From Leucothrix arctica (GTDB lineage Bacteria > Pseudomonadota > Gammaproteobacteria > Thiotrichales > Thiotrichaceae): a stretch of DNA of 64,000 nucleotides. This document shows, in pieces, positions 8,565 to 17,778 of this stretch; within the stretch, counting starts at the first letter, position 1; each line of letters starts with the position of its first letter. The position numbers were made by a program, and so were the translations under genes. The stretch is from positions 1 to 64,000 of the forward strand of contig NZ_QGKL01000011.1 in assembly GCF_003172895.1 (NCBI RefSeq), given 5' to 3'. The notes beneath the pieces are model-generated. The model was not told the DNA's origin, made no database searches, and saw nothing but the letters and a program-made list of their open reading frames with translations.

Positions 8565-9083
8565 TTCTTTTGCAGTATCCTCTCATAGTTAATCCTCAGT
8601 AAAATTCAGTTCGAATAAACCAATCAATTGTAATTAAATTTACCCTTGTTACTACCCAGTAAGCAAGCTTATCTGCGCCCTAAATAAAAGATTTTTCATT
8701 GTGTGCGATGGTATTCTTAAGCCTGTTTTTCAGGTGAAAATTTCTTCAAATAGTCAGTAAAAAAAACACTCATAAAGCTATTTTGGCGGAATAAAAACAC
8801 CCTATTTAGTGCTTATAATTTCAGTAAATTATTTAAAATTGATTTTTTCTCTAGCTTAAAAATATTTTTCGGTGCTATTCTTTTTCTCTTCAAATTAAAT
8901 TTTATTCGAAAGGCGAGCCTATGAATTTTAGAATTCAGTCAAGAAAGGTGACCCTTGTCAGCATGCTCCGCAAAGAAAAAGCTATGTTTTAGACGTGGTG
9001 TTGGTGAAGCTTCGGCGGTAAGTGATGGAGGAGCGTGTTGATCCTAAATACATATTAAGTTTAGACATTATAGAGAGAAAGCC
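8565..9083. other. 519-base AT-rich region before ETF-QO
   Basis: Very AT-rich DNA with many A and T runs and no T-tract terminator after the tRNAs. A 23-codon frame runs from ATG 8921 to TAG 8992 behind an AAAGGCGAG ribosome site; it could be a leader peptide or chance. The promoter for the ETF-QO gene should lie here, but I could not pick one with confidence. Confidence 0.4.
8921..8992 (+). CDS. Possible 23-residue leader peptide
   Basis: ATG 8921 lies six bases after an AAAGGCG ribosome site and opens a basic 23-codon frame (begins MNFRIQSRKV, ends EKAMF). It ends 91 bases before the ETF-QO start. There is no repeated codon run of the attenuation type and I do not recognise it. Chance is a real alternative. 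Confidence 0.2.
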   Translation: MNFRIQSRKVTLVSMLRKEKAMF

Positions 9084-10724
9084 ATGAGTGAAAGAGATGC
9101 TATAGATGTGGATGTAGTTATTGTTGGTGCTGGCCCTGCTGGTTTATCGGCGGCAATTCGTCTGGCACAGCTAGCCCAAGAAAATGACAAAGAAATAGCA
9201 ATTACAGTGTTAGAGAAAGCGGCTGAAGTAGGTGCTCATTCTTTGGCAGGAGCAGTCCTAGAGTCACGTGCTCTAGATGAGTTAATACCAGACTGGCGCG
9301 AAAAGGGTGCGCCAATCAAGACTCAAGTGACGGAAGATCACTTTGTGTATCTTACTGAGAAAAAATCAATACGCTTACCGACGCCGCCATCAATGGATAA
9401 TCATGGTGAGAAAAACCATATTGTTAGTTTAAGTCGTTTGACTAGCTGGTTAGGTGAGCAAGCCGAGGCTATGGGTATTGATATATATGCGGGTTTTGCT
9501 GCAGCCGAAGTGTTAACCGATGAGAATAATAAAGTTGTTGGTGTGGCTACGGGTGAAACAGGTGTAATGAAAGATGGAACCCATGGTCCTGAGTATGACC
9601 CAGGTATGGAGTTGCGCGCTAAGGTAACGATTGTTGCAGAAGGTTGTCGCGGATCAGTTAGTCGTGTGTTGATCGATAAATATGATCTTGCTAAAGACTC
9701 GGCGCCACCAACTTACGGTTTGGGTATTAAAGAAATTTGGGAAGTGTCGCCTGAGCAGCATTCAGAGGGGAGAACATTACACTCGATTGGTTGGCCTCTG
9801 AAGAGTGATACTTACGGTGGTTCATTCTTATATCATATGGAAAACAACCTAGTTGCTGTTGGTTTTGTTGTTGGTCTAGATTATTCAAACCCTTATTTAA
9901 GCCCTTTTGAAGAATTTCAGCGCTTTAAAACTCATCCAGATATTCGTAAAACATTTGAAGGTGGTAAGCGTGTTAGTTACGGCGCTCGTGCAATCACTGA
10001 AGGTGGCTTGCAATCATTGCCTAAACTTGATTTTCCTGGTGGCTTACTGGTTGGTGATGCGGCAGGTTTCTTGAATGTTGCAAAAATCAAAGGTATTCAC
10101 ACAGCAATGAAAAGTGGCATGTTAGCTGCTGAAGCTTGTTTTGATGTGGTGACTGCTGAAGATTCTGAGGCTGTTGGTGATGTTTCTTATGATGCCGCGT
10201 TCCGTAGTTCTTGGATGTTTGATGAGCTGAATGCGGTGAGAAATATCAGGCCTGCGTTTAGTAAAGGTCTTCTGTTCGGTTTAGTAAATGCTGGCTTCAC
10301 TGCCTATGTGACTCGAGGTAAAGAGCCTTGGACAATGACGCATCATGCAGACCATTTGCAGCTAAAGAATAAAGATGCTGTTGAAAAGATTGAATATCCA
10401 GCGCCTGATGGAAAGTTGACGTTTGATCGTTTGTCATCGGTGTATTTGTCTAACACTAACCACAATGAACAACAGCCAATTCATTTGAAATTGAAAGACC
10501 CTAGTGTTGCTATCGATACTAACTTGGCACTCTATGATTCACCGGAGTCGCGCTATTGCCCAGCTGGAGTATATGAAATAGTTGAGCATACGGAGGGTGT
10601 GCCAGAAATGCAGATTAATTCGCAAAACTGTGTGCATTGTAAGACGTGTGATATCAAAGATCCGACGCAAAATATTGTATGGACAACGCCTGAAAGTGGT
10701 GGTCCTTTATACAGCAGTATGTAA
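9084..10724 (+). CDS. Electron transfer flavoprotein-ubiquinone oxidoreductase (ETF-QO)
   Basis: ETF-QO is a membrane-surface flavoprotein with one FAD and one 4Fe-4S cluster that moves electrons from reduced ETF to ubiquinone. The 546-residue length is typical. The N-terminal FAD motif VVIVGAGPAGLSAAIRLA (residues about 10-27), the mid-region GGLLVGDAAGFLNVAKIKG, and the C-terminal cluster ligands (C492, then CVHCKTC at C516, C519, C522) are all intact. The start ATG follows AGAGAGAAAG. It precedes a dehydrogenase and etfBA separated by a LysR gene on the other strand, so it is probably the quinone exit for the same pathway. Confidence 0.97.
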   Translation: MSERDAIDVDVVIVGAGPAGLSAAIRLAQLAQENDKEIAITVLEKAAEVGAHSLAGAVLESRALDELIPDWREKGAPIKTQVTEDHFVYLTEKKSIRLPTPPSMDNHGEKNHIVSLSRLTSWLGEQAEAMGIDIYAGFAAAEVLTDENNKVVGVATGETGVMKDGTHGPEYDPGMELRAKVTIVAEGCRGSVSRVLIDKYDLAKDSAPPTYGLGIKEIWEVSPEQHSEGRTLHSIGWPLKSDTYGGSFLYHMENNLVAVGFVVGLDYSNPYLSPFEEFQRFKTHPDIRKTFEGGKRVSYGARAITEGGLQSLPKLDFPGGLLVGDAAGFLNVAKIKGIHTAMKSGMLAAEACFDVVTAEDSEAVGDVSYDAAFRSSWMFDELNAVRNIRPAFSKGLLFGLVNAGFTAYVTRGKEPWTMTHHADHLQLKNKDAVEKIEYPAPDGKLTFDRLSSVYLSNTNHNEQQPIHLKLKDPSVAIDTNLALYDSPESRYCPAGVYEIVEHTEGVPEMQINSQNCVHCKTCDIKDPTQNIVWTTPESGGPLYSSM

Positions 10725-10733
10725 TCTTTGGAC

Positions 10734-10771
10734 TTGAAATAATGGTTGGTGTGAGCTAACCATTGTTTCAA
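10734..10771. terminator. Hairpin between convergent ETF-QO and LysR genes
   Basis: TTGAAA-T-AATGGTT (10734-10747) pairs with AACCATT-G-TTTCAA (10758-10771), 13 pairs around one T/G position, with a ten-base loop. It sits between converging genes and could stop transcription both ways, but neither side has a T run, so function is uncertain. Confidence 0.5.
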
Positions 10772-10792
10772 TTGGCCAAATTAGCAAGCAAA

Positions 10793-11713
10793 TTACAGCT
10801 CAAGATCCTTCGCGATCCAATCCCTTAATATCATTGCGTTATCAGAATACATTCTTGTTGATGCCGCATAAAAGTCATAGCTGTAACTATTTAGAGATTT
10901 TTTGAATAGTCGTATGAGCAAGCCATTGTTTAGTTCGTTAAGCATTAGTTCATCCGCTAAAACTAAACCCTGTCCATCGACAGCGGCTTGTGCGCGAACA
11001 TTAGCATCGCCCAGTGTTCGACGTGGATTGTTTAGTCTTAGTTCGCTGTCTGGCAGTTGATATGCATCAAGCCAGTCTTGCCACATATCTTCTTCTCTAT
11101 CTTCGCATAGCAAAGGAATATTTTTCAGTGGTCCGCTCAGTAGGGTGTCGATGTTTAGGTGCTGTGTCGAGCTGATATTGTGAGTTTCTAATAGTCGTGG
11201 GCTTATAACTGGAAATAAAGGCATGGTAATTTTAGCAAAACGATCTTTGTCTAATTTATCGTTACGAGGTCCCCAGATAATAGCTAAGTCAACATCGTCG
11301 AGCTTGAAATCATCCGCGTCTACAGTGTGTTGAAGCATAATGTTGATGTTTGGAAATGCTTCGTTGAAGCGACTAATGCGTGATGATAGCCAGCGTGCGG
11401 CGACATAGGTTGTGGCTGCAATAGTCACATTTGCTTGTTGTTTGCTGACTTTTAGTTTGGAAACTGTGTGCTCTAATTCTTGAAATAATCGGCGAGTCGT
11501 TTGGAAGAGTAATTGCCCTGCTTCGGTGAGATAAATTTGACGTATGGAACGTTTAAATAATTTGCATTGGAGGTCTTCTTCTAGTTTCCTAATTTGGTAG
11601 CTGACTGCTCCTTTGCTAACACATAGTTCTTTGGCTGCTAGCAAGAAGCTTAAGTGGCGAGCGGCTGCTTCAAAGACCTTTAGACTTTCAAGTGGCGGGA
11701 GTGAATGTTTCAT
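10793..11713 (-). CDS. LysR-family regulator, GcvA-like
   Basis: The 306-residue protein has the N-terminal winged helix-turn-helix of LysR regulators (LKVFEAAARHLSF, then GAVSYQIRKLEEDL at about residues 33-46) and a C-terminal effector-binding domain. The opening LPPLESLKVFEAAARH and the later VTIAATTYVAARWLSSRISRF are the style of the GcvA subgroup. It is divergent from the FAD-GcvT dehydrogenase gene with 149 bases between the two starts. By the usual LysR arrangement it probably controls that gene and perhaps the whole etfBA-transporter-purU block. The inducer is unknown; a methylated glycine or a folate intermediate would be consistent. Confidence 0.88.
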   Translation of the reverse strand: MKHSLPPLESLKVFEAAARHLSFLLAAKELCVSKGAVSYQIRKLEEDLQCKLFKRSIRQIYLTEAGQLLFQTTRRLFQELEHTVSKLKVSKQQANVTIAATTYVAARWLSSRISRFNEAFPNINIMLQHTVDADDFKLDDVDLAIIWGPRNDKLDKDRFAKITMPLFPVISPRLLETHNISSTQHLNIDTLLSGPLKNIPLLCEDREEDMWQDWLDAYQLPDSELRLNNPRRTLGDANVRAQAAVDGQGLVLADELMLNELNNGLLIRLFKKSLNSYSYDFYAASTRMYSDNAMILRDWIAKDLEL

Positions 11714-11862
11714 TAGTCATGTTTTCCGAAGGTGGATGAGCGAGGAAGGCTTTAATGTATGGGTCAGTTTATTTGAACTATATAACAGAAACTTTCGTTT
11801 GTCATTCATGTGTCGTATTGTGCATTATGATAATCAATATTTAAATAGCTTGGAGTATGTAG

Positions 11863-14289
11863 ATGGTTGATTCAGTTAAATCCCATGCGCGCGTCGTGGT
11901 CATTGGTGGTGGTATCGCAGGTTGTTCAACGCTGTATCACTTGACTCAGTTAGGCTGGACGGATGTTGCTTTGGTTGAGCGTGACGAGCTAACGTCAGGT
12001 TCTACTTGGCATGCGGCAGCTCAGGTTACACAGTTTGGTGGAAATCAAACGATGATTGGTTTGAAGCGTCATAGTATTGATTTATACCGTGAGCTTGCTA
12101 AAGATACTGAGCATCCATTCTATTATGAAATTACGGGTGGTATGCGTACTGCTTACACTCAAGATCATATCGATACTTATCAGCATTACATTGGTATGGC
12201 TAAAAGTATGGGTGTTGAGATGGAGTACATCAGCCCTAAAGAAATTAAAGAACGTCATCCTCTTTTGTCGACTGATAAAATGTTGGGGGCTTGGTGGGAT
12301 CCATTGGATGGTTATATTGATCCATCAGGAATCACACTAGCACTTGCTCGTAAAGCACGTGAAGCAGGCGCATCGGTTTACCGTTCAAACCCTGTTGAAA
12401 GTATTACTAAGAAAGAAAATGGCGAGTTCATCGTTCATACAAAGAATGGTGATATCACTTGTGAAAAAGTAGTTAACGCGACAGGTTATCGTGTAAATGA
12501 AGTAGGTAACATGTTGGGTGTAGAGCATCCTGTTACATCAATGGAGCACATGTACTTCCTAACGGACAACTTACCTGAGCTTGAAGCGCTAGATTTCCAA
12601 GTTCCAATCATTCGTGATCCTCTTGATGACTTCTATAGTCGTCAGGAAAAGAATGGTCTATTGGTTGGTATTTACGAGCAAGATTGTAAGACGTTTGGTA
12701 TGGATGGTATCGATCCTAACTTTACACGTGACCTATGCCCACCAGATCTAGATCGTTGCCTAGATAACATGGAGCGTATCTTTGAGCGTATGCCTGCACT
12801 ACAAGAAGCGGGTATTCACACAACAGTAAATGGCCCAATCACTTATACAATTGATGGCGCGCCATTGATTGGTCAGATTCCAGGTATTGAAAACGCTTAC
12901 TGTGCAATCGGTCTTCGTGCGGGTATCGGTGAAGGTGGCGGACACGGTAAGATTTTGGCAGACTTGATCGTTCATGGTGAATGTGAGTGGGATGCTTGGT
13001 GTGTTGATCCACGACGTTTCACACAGTATGCAAACACAGAGCATACGACTTTAAAGACGATCGAAGATTATCAGAACGAATTCCATTACCACATGCCGCA
13101 TGAGCATCGTCCAGCGTCACGTTTAGCAAGAACAACACCTATTTATCCTGTGCTAGATCAAAAGGATGCAGCTTGGGGTGTGGTTAATGGTTGGGAAAGA
13201 ACATTGTTCTTCAAGCCAACTCCTGATTTTGTAGATGAGCATTCGTTCCGCTTTACACCAACAAAAGATGTTGTTGATAAAGAAATCAAAGCGATGACTA
13301 AAAATGTCGGCATCATGGAAGTTTCAGGCTTTAACCGTTTCTCTATTCAAGGTGAGGGTGCTGCTGACTTCTTAGATGGTTTGACGTGTAGCAACATTCC
13401 TAAAAAGGTCGGTAAAGTAAGTCTGTGTTACTTGCTAAACGAACATGGTCACGTACTAACTGAAGCAACACTTGCTAAGTTAGATGAAGATCATTTCTGG
13501 TACGGTTCTGCGGCTGCGGCTGAGTGGCACGATTTAGATTGGTTGAATAAGCATAAGCCAGACACAGTAACGATTACTGAAATGGCAGCTTCACATACTA
13601 TTCTTGTGGTTGCTGGTCCTAAGTCTCGTGAATTGTTGCAGTCACTATCACCACGTTGTGATTGGTCAAAAGCAGCATTCCCTTGGTTGAATGCGAAAGA
13701 AATGACAATTGGTCACGCTAAAGTAATGGCAATGACAATCAGTTTTTCTGGTGAACTTGCATACGAGTTACACGTTCCAAATGAGCAATTGTACTTGGCG
13801 TATAAGTTGATCAACGAAGCGGGTGAGAAGTTTGGTTTGACCCAGTTCGGTATGTACGCGACAGAGTCAATGCGTATGGAAAAAGGTTACCTACACTGGA
13901 AAGCAGATTTGATCTATGAGCGCAACCCAATGGAATCAGGTATCGGCTTCTTCGTGAAGATGGATAAGCCAAGCTTCATCGGTAAAGAGCCACTAGCAAA
14001 AATGATCGCTGAAGGTAATAAGAAGCAGCTAGCTACATTCGTATTTGAGTGTGATATAGCACCTGCACACGTAGGTGACTCTATGTACAACGGTGACAAG
14101 TTGGTTGGTACAGTAACTTCTGGTGCTTACGGGCATCGAGTTAACAAAAACATTGCGTATGCTTTTGTTGAGCCTGAGTTTGCAGTTGTTGGAACTGAGT
14201 TGAAAATTGAAATACTTGGTGAGATGTATCCAGCAGTTGTTACTGAAACTTGCTTGTATGACCCTAAGAACGAATTAGTTCGAGGTTAA
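11863..14289 (+). CDS. FAD oxidoreductase-GcvT fusion, dimethylglycine/sarcosine dehydrogenase-like
   Basis: Enzymes of this build oxidatively remove a methyl group from N-methylglycines or related amines and transfer it to tetrahydrofolate, passing electrons to ETF. The 808-residue protein has an N-terminal DAO-type FAD domain (VVVIGGGIAGCSTLYHL at about 11-27; GSTWHAAAQ with H50 at the position that binds FAD covalently in dimethylglycine and sarcosine dehydrogenases). A GcvT-type folate-binding domain runs from about residue 450 (VSGFNRFSIQGEGAADFLDGL) to the C-terminal barrel. The GGAG at 11852-11855 sets the start. Adjacent etfB and etfA are the expected electron acceptor. The exact substrate cannot be read from sequence. 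Confidence 0.85.
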   Translation: MVDSVKSHARVVVIGGGIAGCSTLYHLTQLGWTDVALVERDELTSGSTWHAAAQVTQFGGNQTMIGLKRHSIDLYRELAKDTEHPFYYEITGGMRTAYTQDHIDTYQHYIGMAKSMGVEMEYISPKEIKERHPLLSTDKMLGAWWDPLDGYIDPSGITLALARKAREAGASVYRSNPVESITKKENGEFIVHTKNGDITCEKVVNATGYRVNEVGNMLGVEHPVTSMEHMYFLTDNLPELEALDFQVPIIRDPLDDFYSRQEKNGLLVGIYEQDCKTFGMDGIDPNFTRDLCPPDLDRCLDNMERIFERMPALQEAGIHTTVNGPITYTIDGAPLIGQIPGIENAYCAIGLRAGIGEGGGHGKILADLIVHGECEWDAWCVDPRRFTQYANTEHTTLKTIEDYQNEFHYHMPHEHRPASRLARTTPIYPVLDQKDAAWGVVNGWERTLFFKPTPDFVDEHSFRFTPTKDVVDKEIKAMTKNVGIMEVSGFNRFSIQGEGAADFLDGLTCSNIPKKVGKVSLCYLLNEHGHVLTEATLAKLDEDHFWYGSAAAAEWHDLDWLNKHKPDTVTITEMAASHTILVVAGPKSRELLQSLSPRCDWSKAAFPWLNAKEMTIGHAKVMAMTISFSGELAYELHVPNEQLYLAYKLINEAGEKFGLTQFGMYATESMRMEKGYLHWKADLIYERNPMESGIGFFVKMDKPSFIGKEPLAKMIAEGNKKQLATFVFECDIAPAHVGDSMYNGDKLVGTVTSGAYGHRVNKNIAYAFVEPEFAVVGTELKIEILGEMYPAVVTETCLYDPKNELVRG

Positions 14290-14297
14290 TCAGTGTG

Positions 14298-14332
14298 GCA
14301 GGGTAGTTGCTGTGATACAGCAACTACCCTGC
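14298..14332. repeat. Perfect 16-bp hairpin with three-base loop, before etfB
   Basis: GCAGGGTAGTTGCTGT (14298-14313) is followed by loop GAT and its exact reverse complement (14317-14332). No T run follows. A second small perfect hairpin (AATAGGT/ACCTATT, 14347-14363, loop AAG) lies just before the etfB ribosome site. The pair may partly terminate, protect the upstream mRNA end, or lower etfB translation. Confidence 0.85.
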
Positions 14333-14392
14333 ATTAGGTAATTTCTAATAGGTAAGACCTATTGGTTAAGTACTTTGAAAAGAGGAATATTA

Positions 14393-15139
14393 ATGAAAGT
14401 TTTAGTTGCTGTGAAACGTGTTGTTGATTACAACGTGCGAATTCGCGTTAAGTCAGATGGTACGGGTGTCGATAAAGACAATGTTGTGATGTCGATGAAT
14501 CCTTTCGACGAGAACAGTCTAGAAGAAGCGATGCAGATGAAAGAAGCTGACGTTGCTAGCGAAGTTATCGCTGTCAGTATTGGTGATGAGAAATCGGAAG
14601 ATACGTTACGTAGTGCATTTGCAATGGGTGCTGATCGTGCGATTTTGATTAAAACTGACGTAGAGTTAGAGCCTTTAGCGATTGCTAAATTGTTGGCTAA
14701 GGTTGTTGAACAAGAGTCGCCACAGGTTGCGATCTTGGGTAAGCAAGCGATTGATGATGACTCAAACCAAACAGGCCAGATGTTATCTGCAATGCTAGGT
14801 TGGTCTCAAGGTACTTTTGCGTCAAACGCTGAGCATGTTGACGGTGCGATAAACCTAACACGTGAAACAGATGCGGGTTTAGAGACAATCAAAATTACAC
14901 TTCCTGCTGTAATTACAACTGATTTACGTCTAAATACACCTCGTTTACCTAAGCTACCTGCAATCATGAAAGCTAAGAAGAAGCCGATTGAAACGCATGA
15001 AGCAGATTCGTTTGGGATTGATTTAGCGCCGCGCTTAGAGGTTGTAAGTGTTGCAGCACCAGCAGAGCGTGCAGCGGGTATCATTGTTGCAAATGCAGCA
15101 GAGCTTGTTGAAAAATTGAAAGAAGCGGAGGCACTATAA
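14393..15139 (+). CDS. etfB: Electron transfer flavoprotein beta subunit
   Basis: EtfB forms the ETF heterodimer with EtfA and carries AMP; ETF collects electrons from flavin dehydrogenases. The 248-residue protein begins [20 protein letters not shown] and contains [19 protein letters not shown] and the AMP-binding stretch [20 protein letters not shown], followed by [20 protein letters not shown] chose ATG 14393, which has AGAGGA six bases upstream, over an in-frame TTG at 14375. The stop codon overlaps the etfA start (TAATG), so the two are translationally coupled. Confidence 0.97.
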   Translation: MKVLVAVKRVVDYNVRIRVKSDGTGVDKDNVVMSMNPFDENSLEEAMQMKEADVASEVIAVSIGDEKSEDTLRSAFAMGADRAILIKTDVELEPLAIAKLLAKVVEQESPQVAILGKQAIDDDSNQTGQMLSAMLGWSQGTFASNAEHVDGAINLTRETDAGLETIKITLPAVITTDLRLNTPRLPKLPAIMKAKKKPIETHEADSFGIDLAPRLEVVSVAAPAERAAGIIVANAAELVEKLKEAEAL

Positions 15140-16068
15140 TGTCTATTTTAGTAGTTGCAGAGCATGATAACGCTAGCCTGATTTCTGGCACGTTAAGTAC
15201 ATTGGCAGCAGCAAAAATTATCGGTGGTGATATCACTGTATTGGTTGCCGGTGAAAATGCGGGTTCAGTAGTGACTGAAGCTCAAGCTTTAGAAGGTGTG
15301 AGCAAAGTATTGGTCGCTGATAATGCGGCACTTGCTGATGGCCTTGCAGAGAATATTGGTAACTTAGTATCGAGTATTGCTGGTAACTACAGTCACGTAC
15401 TAACACCAGCATCAAACTTCGGTAAAAACTTCATGCCACGTGTAGCTGCAAAGCTAGATGTGATGCAGGTTTCTGATATCGTCGAAGTAGTTTCTGCTGA
15501 CACATTTGTACGTCCTATTTATGCAGGTAATGCATTAATGACGGTGAAGAGTAATGATACTGTTAAGTTAATTACTGTTCGTAGTACGGCATTTGATGCA
15601 GTTGAAGCGACTGGTGGCTCTGCTGCAGTAGAAGATCTTGCATTCTCTGATGTATTTGCTGGCTCCTCATTTATTAGTCGCGATGTGACTTTGTCTGAAA
15701 GGCCAGAGCTTGGGACAGCGAAAATTGTTGTTTCTGGTGGTCGTGGTGTCGGCAGTAAAGAAAACTTTGCTGTGATTGAAGGGTTGGCAGAAAAGCTAAA
15801 TGCAGCTGTTGGTGCATCTCGTGCGGCAGTAGATTTAGGTTATGCGCCTAACGATTGTCAGGTCGGTCAAACAGGTAAAGTTGTTGCTCCTGAAATTTAT
15901 TTCGCTATTGCTATCTCTGGTGCGATTCAGCATCAGGCTGGTATGAGTGAAAGTAAAATCATTGTAGCGATTAATAAAGACGCTGACGCACCAATTTTCA
16001 ATATTGCAGATTACGGTATTGTGGGTGATTTGTTTGATGTCGTTCCAGAGTTAATGGAAGTTTTATAA
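15139..16068 (+). CDS. etfA: Electron transfer flavoprotein alpha subunit
   Basis: EtfA binds the redox-active FAD of ETF. The 309-residue protein has the N-terminal alpha/beta domain (ILVVAEHDNASL) and the C-terminal FAD domain with VVSGGRGVGSKENFAVIEGL near residue 195, VGASRAAVDLGYAPNDCQVGQTGKVV and ISGAIQHQAGMSESKIIVAIN. The ATG overlaps the etfB stop by one base. A terminator at 16085 ends this transcription unit, separating the ETF genes from the transporter that follows. Confidence 0.97.
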   Translation: MSILVVAEHDNASLISGTLSTLAAAKIIGGDITVLVAGENAGSVVTEAQALEGVSKVLVADNAALADGLAENIGNLVSSIAGNYSHVLTPASNFGKNFMPRVAAKLDVMQVSDIVEVVSADTFVRPIYAGNALMTVKSNDTVKLITVRSTAFDAVEATGGSAAVEDLAFSDVFAGSSFISRDVTLSERPELGTAKIVVSGGRGVGSKENFAVIEGLAEKLNAAVGASRAAVDLGYAPNDCQVGQTGKVVAPEIYFAIAISGAIQHQAGMSESKIIVAINKDADAPIFNIADYGIVGDLFDVVPELMEVL

Positions 16069-16084
16069 GGCATAGTTCAAATTT

Positions 16085-16114
16085 GCAGGGTGAGAATTTT
16101 GCACCCTGCGTTTT
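16085..16114 (+). terminator. Terminator after etfA
   Basis: GCAGGGTG (16085-16092) pairs with CACCCTGC (16102-16109) around a nine-base loop and is followed by GTTTTGTT. The arm shares its first seven bases with the hairpin arm before etfB. Confidence 0.75.
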
Positions 16115-16559
16115 GTTAAAGCTCTTTTAATAGTCGAGTTATCGGTTCTTTTTAATATCCTATGGAAGATGTCATAAATATAAAACAAGTTTTTCTGGGA
16201 ATGTTTGTCGTTATAAAGTTTTAAAAAAGCAGTAAATTGTTGTGTGTTTATTGCCCTTGAAGGATTGTCGTTTTCCCTGTAAATGTAGGGGTTAGCGTTT
16301 GTTGAGTGGTTTTTATCGTTTTGGTTGATACTTATTTATTTGTTTTTAATCACTGAATGTTGGTGGGTATAGGACTAGTCAACTGAACCATTGATTTAAA
16401 TTACTCATTTGTCATATGGGTTGATTTATGAGAAGTTTTCATGGTCAATTCTTTATTGACTTAAAGAATACGGGTCTGTTCTGCTTGTGTTGGTAACAAG
16501 ATGGTGATTACTGCCAAGGTCGTATCTCTTTGGTTAACTGTTAGCAATGAGAGGATAAA
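16115..16559. other. Leader region of the transporter operon
   Basis: This is 445 bases of AT-rich DNA without a credible gene. It contains an 8-bp perfect inverted repeat ATTCTTTA-N6-TAAAGAAT at 16448-16469, about 90 bases before the binding-protein start, which could be an operator. The ribosome site GAGAGGA just before 16560 is strong. Confidence 0.45.
16448..16469. promoter_or_regulatory. Operator-like inverted repeat upstream of the binding-protein gene
   Basis: ATTCTTTA (16448-16455) and TAAAGAAT (16462-16469) are perfect inverted halves separated by TTGACT. It may bind a dimeric regulator such as the nearby LysR protein; the assignment is inference from position and symmetry only. Confidence 0.3.
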
Positions 16560-17621
16560 ATGAAACCAATGAAAAATCTTTTAAAGAAAGCTACGTTTAC
16601 AGCAATCGGTTTAACATTTGCAGCATCTGCTTCCGCAGATATTAATGTTGCATATTTCCTAGAGTGGGCAACACCGAATCAAATCGCGAAAGTTGAAAAA
16701 ACATACGACGAGGCACTGGGTGAAAAAGTTAACTGGGTTAACTTCGCATCAGGTGTTGCAATGACGGAAGCGATGTTATCTGGGGATATTGATATCTCTT
16801 TCAGTCAAGGTATGGCGCCTTTTGTAAACGCAATAAATGCGAATGCTCCACTTAAAGCGGTTGGTATTGCTGTTGTTTATGGTGCTGGTGGTGATTGTGT
16901 TGTTAGCAATGCTTCAGGTATCACTAAGGACAATGCTTCAGAGTTAGAAGGCCAATCAGTTGCTGTACCACTGAATACAATGTCTGATTTTGAATTCCGT
17001 ATGACAATGGTAAACCTTGGTGTTGATGTAAGTAAAATTACAGTGGTTGACCAAGAGCCAGCTGACGCAGCGGTATCACTAACAGATGGTCAAGTTGCAA
17101 TGGCTTGTGGTTTTGGTGAGAACTCTCTTTCTAAGATGAAAGAAGTTGGTAAGCCAATCTTCACCTTAGCGGAAAAGACTGCGGCAGGTATTGAAAGTTA
17201 CGACATTGTTTCTGTATCAGAGAAGTTTGCTGAAGAGAATCCAGAAGCACTGAAGACTTTCATGGAAGTCACATCACAAGCAAATGCAGACTTTGCTAAA
17301 GATCAGTCAAAAATATCTGTTATCGCTAGCGATGCAGGTATGAGTGTAGACAAAACGAAGAAGCAGATGGCTGGATTTAGCTTCCCTTCAGCAGAAGTTC
17401 AAGTAAACGAGTACCTTAGTAAAGACGGTAAAGTTGCAACGCTATTGCCTTTCATGGGTAAGATGTTTGCGACAGCAGCAGCGCCTGCAAAAGCAGATTA
17501 CAGCGCTGTGATTGACGCATCTTTTCTTGGTGCAACACCAGCAGTAGCAGCGACTTTAGAGTCACTAGCAGAGCGTGTTATGTCACTAGAAGCTAAAGTA
17601 AAGACTTTAGAAACTAAGTAA
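16560..17621 (+). CDS. Periplasmic substrate-binding protein, taurine/nitrate (TauA/SsuA) type
   Basis: This is the high-affinity binding component of the ABC importer encoded next. A Sec signal peptide ends AASASA before D27. The mature protein has the NMT1/TauA-like features INVAYFLEWATPNQIAKVEKTY, MLSGDIDISFSQGMAPF and the C-terminal lobe KTFMEVTSQANADFA. Unusually, the last 30 residues (PAVAATLESLAERVMSLEAKVK and following) form a leucine-heptad helix, which could make the protein oligomerise. The ligand is not clear: the neighbours (dimethylglycine dehydrogenase-like enzyme, ETF, PurU) suggest a methylated amine or amino acid rather than taurine, and no taurine or sulfonate catabolic gene is present. 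Confidence 0.85.
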   Translation: MKPMKNLLKKATFTAIGLTFAASASADINVAYFLEWATPNQIAKVEKTYDEALGEKVNWVNFASGVAMTEAMLSGDIDISFSQGMAPFVNAINANAPLKAVGIAVVYGAGGDCVVSNASGITKDNASELEGQSVAVPLNTMSDFEFRMTMVNLGVDVSKITVVDQEPADAAVSLTDGQVAMACGFGENSLSKMKEVGKPIFTLAEKTAAGIESYDIVSVSEKFAEENPEALKTFMEVTSQANADFAKDQSKISVIASDAGMSVDKTKKQMAGFSFPSAEVQVNEYLSKDGKVATLLPFMGKMFATAAAPAKADYSAVIDASFLGATPAVAATLESLAERVMSLEAKVKTLETK

Positions 17622-17637
17622 TAATCGTCGTGTTACT

Positions 17638-17677
17638 AAAAGCGGCAGCGAGAGTTCTCTCTCTGCCGCTTTTTTTT
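17638..17677 (+). terminator. Terminator between binding-protein and ATPase genes
   Basis: AGCGGCAG (17641-17648) pairs with CTGCCGCT (17663-17670), with an extra inner stem, an A run in front and eight T behind. It lies inside the transporter operon, where partial read-through would give much more binding protein than membrane components. Confidence 0.85.
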
Positions 17678-17778
17678 AATCAAAAAATTCGATGATCAGT
17701 AACTAATAGTAGCCGGAGCTAGGCCTGCTTAGCTAATAGTTACCTGAAGAGTGCGGTTCATTATTTTAAAGGGAATAT

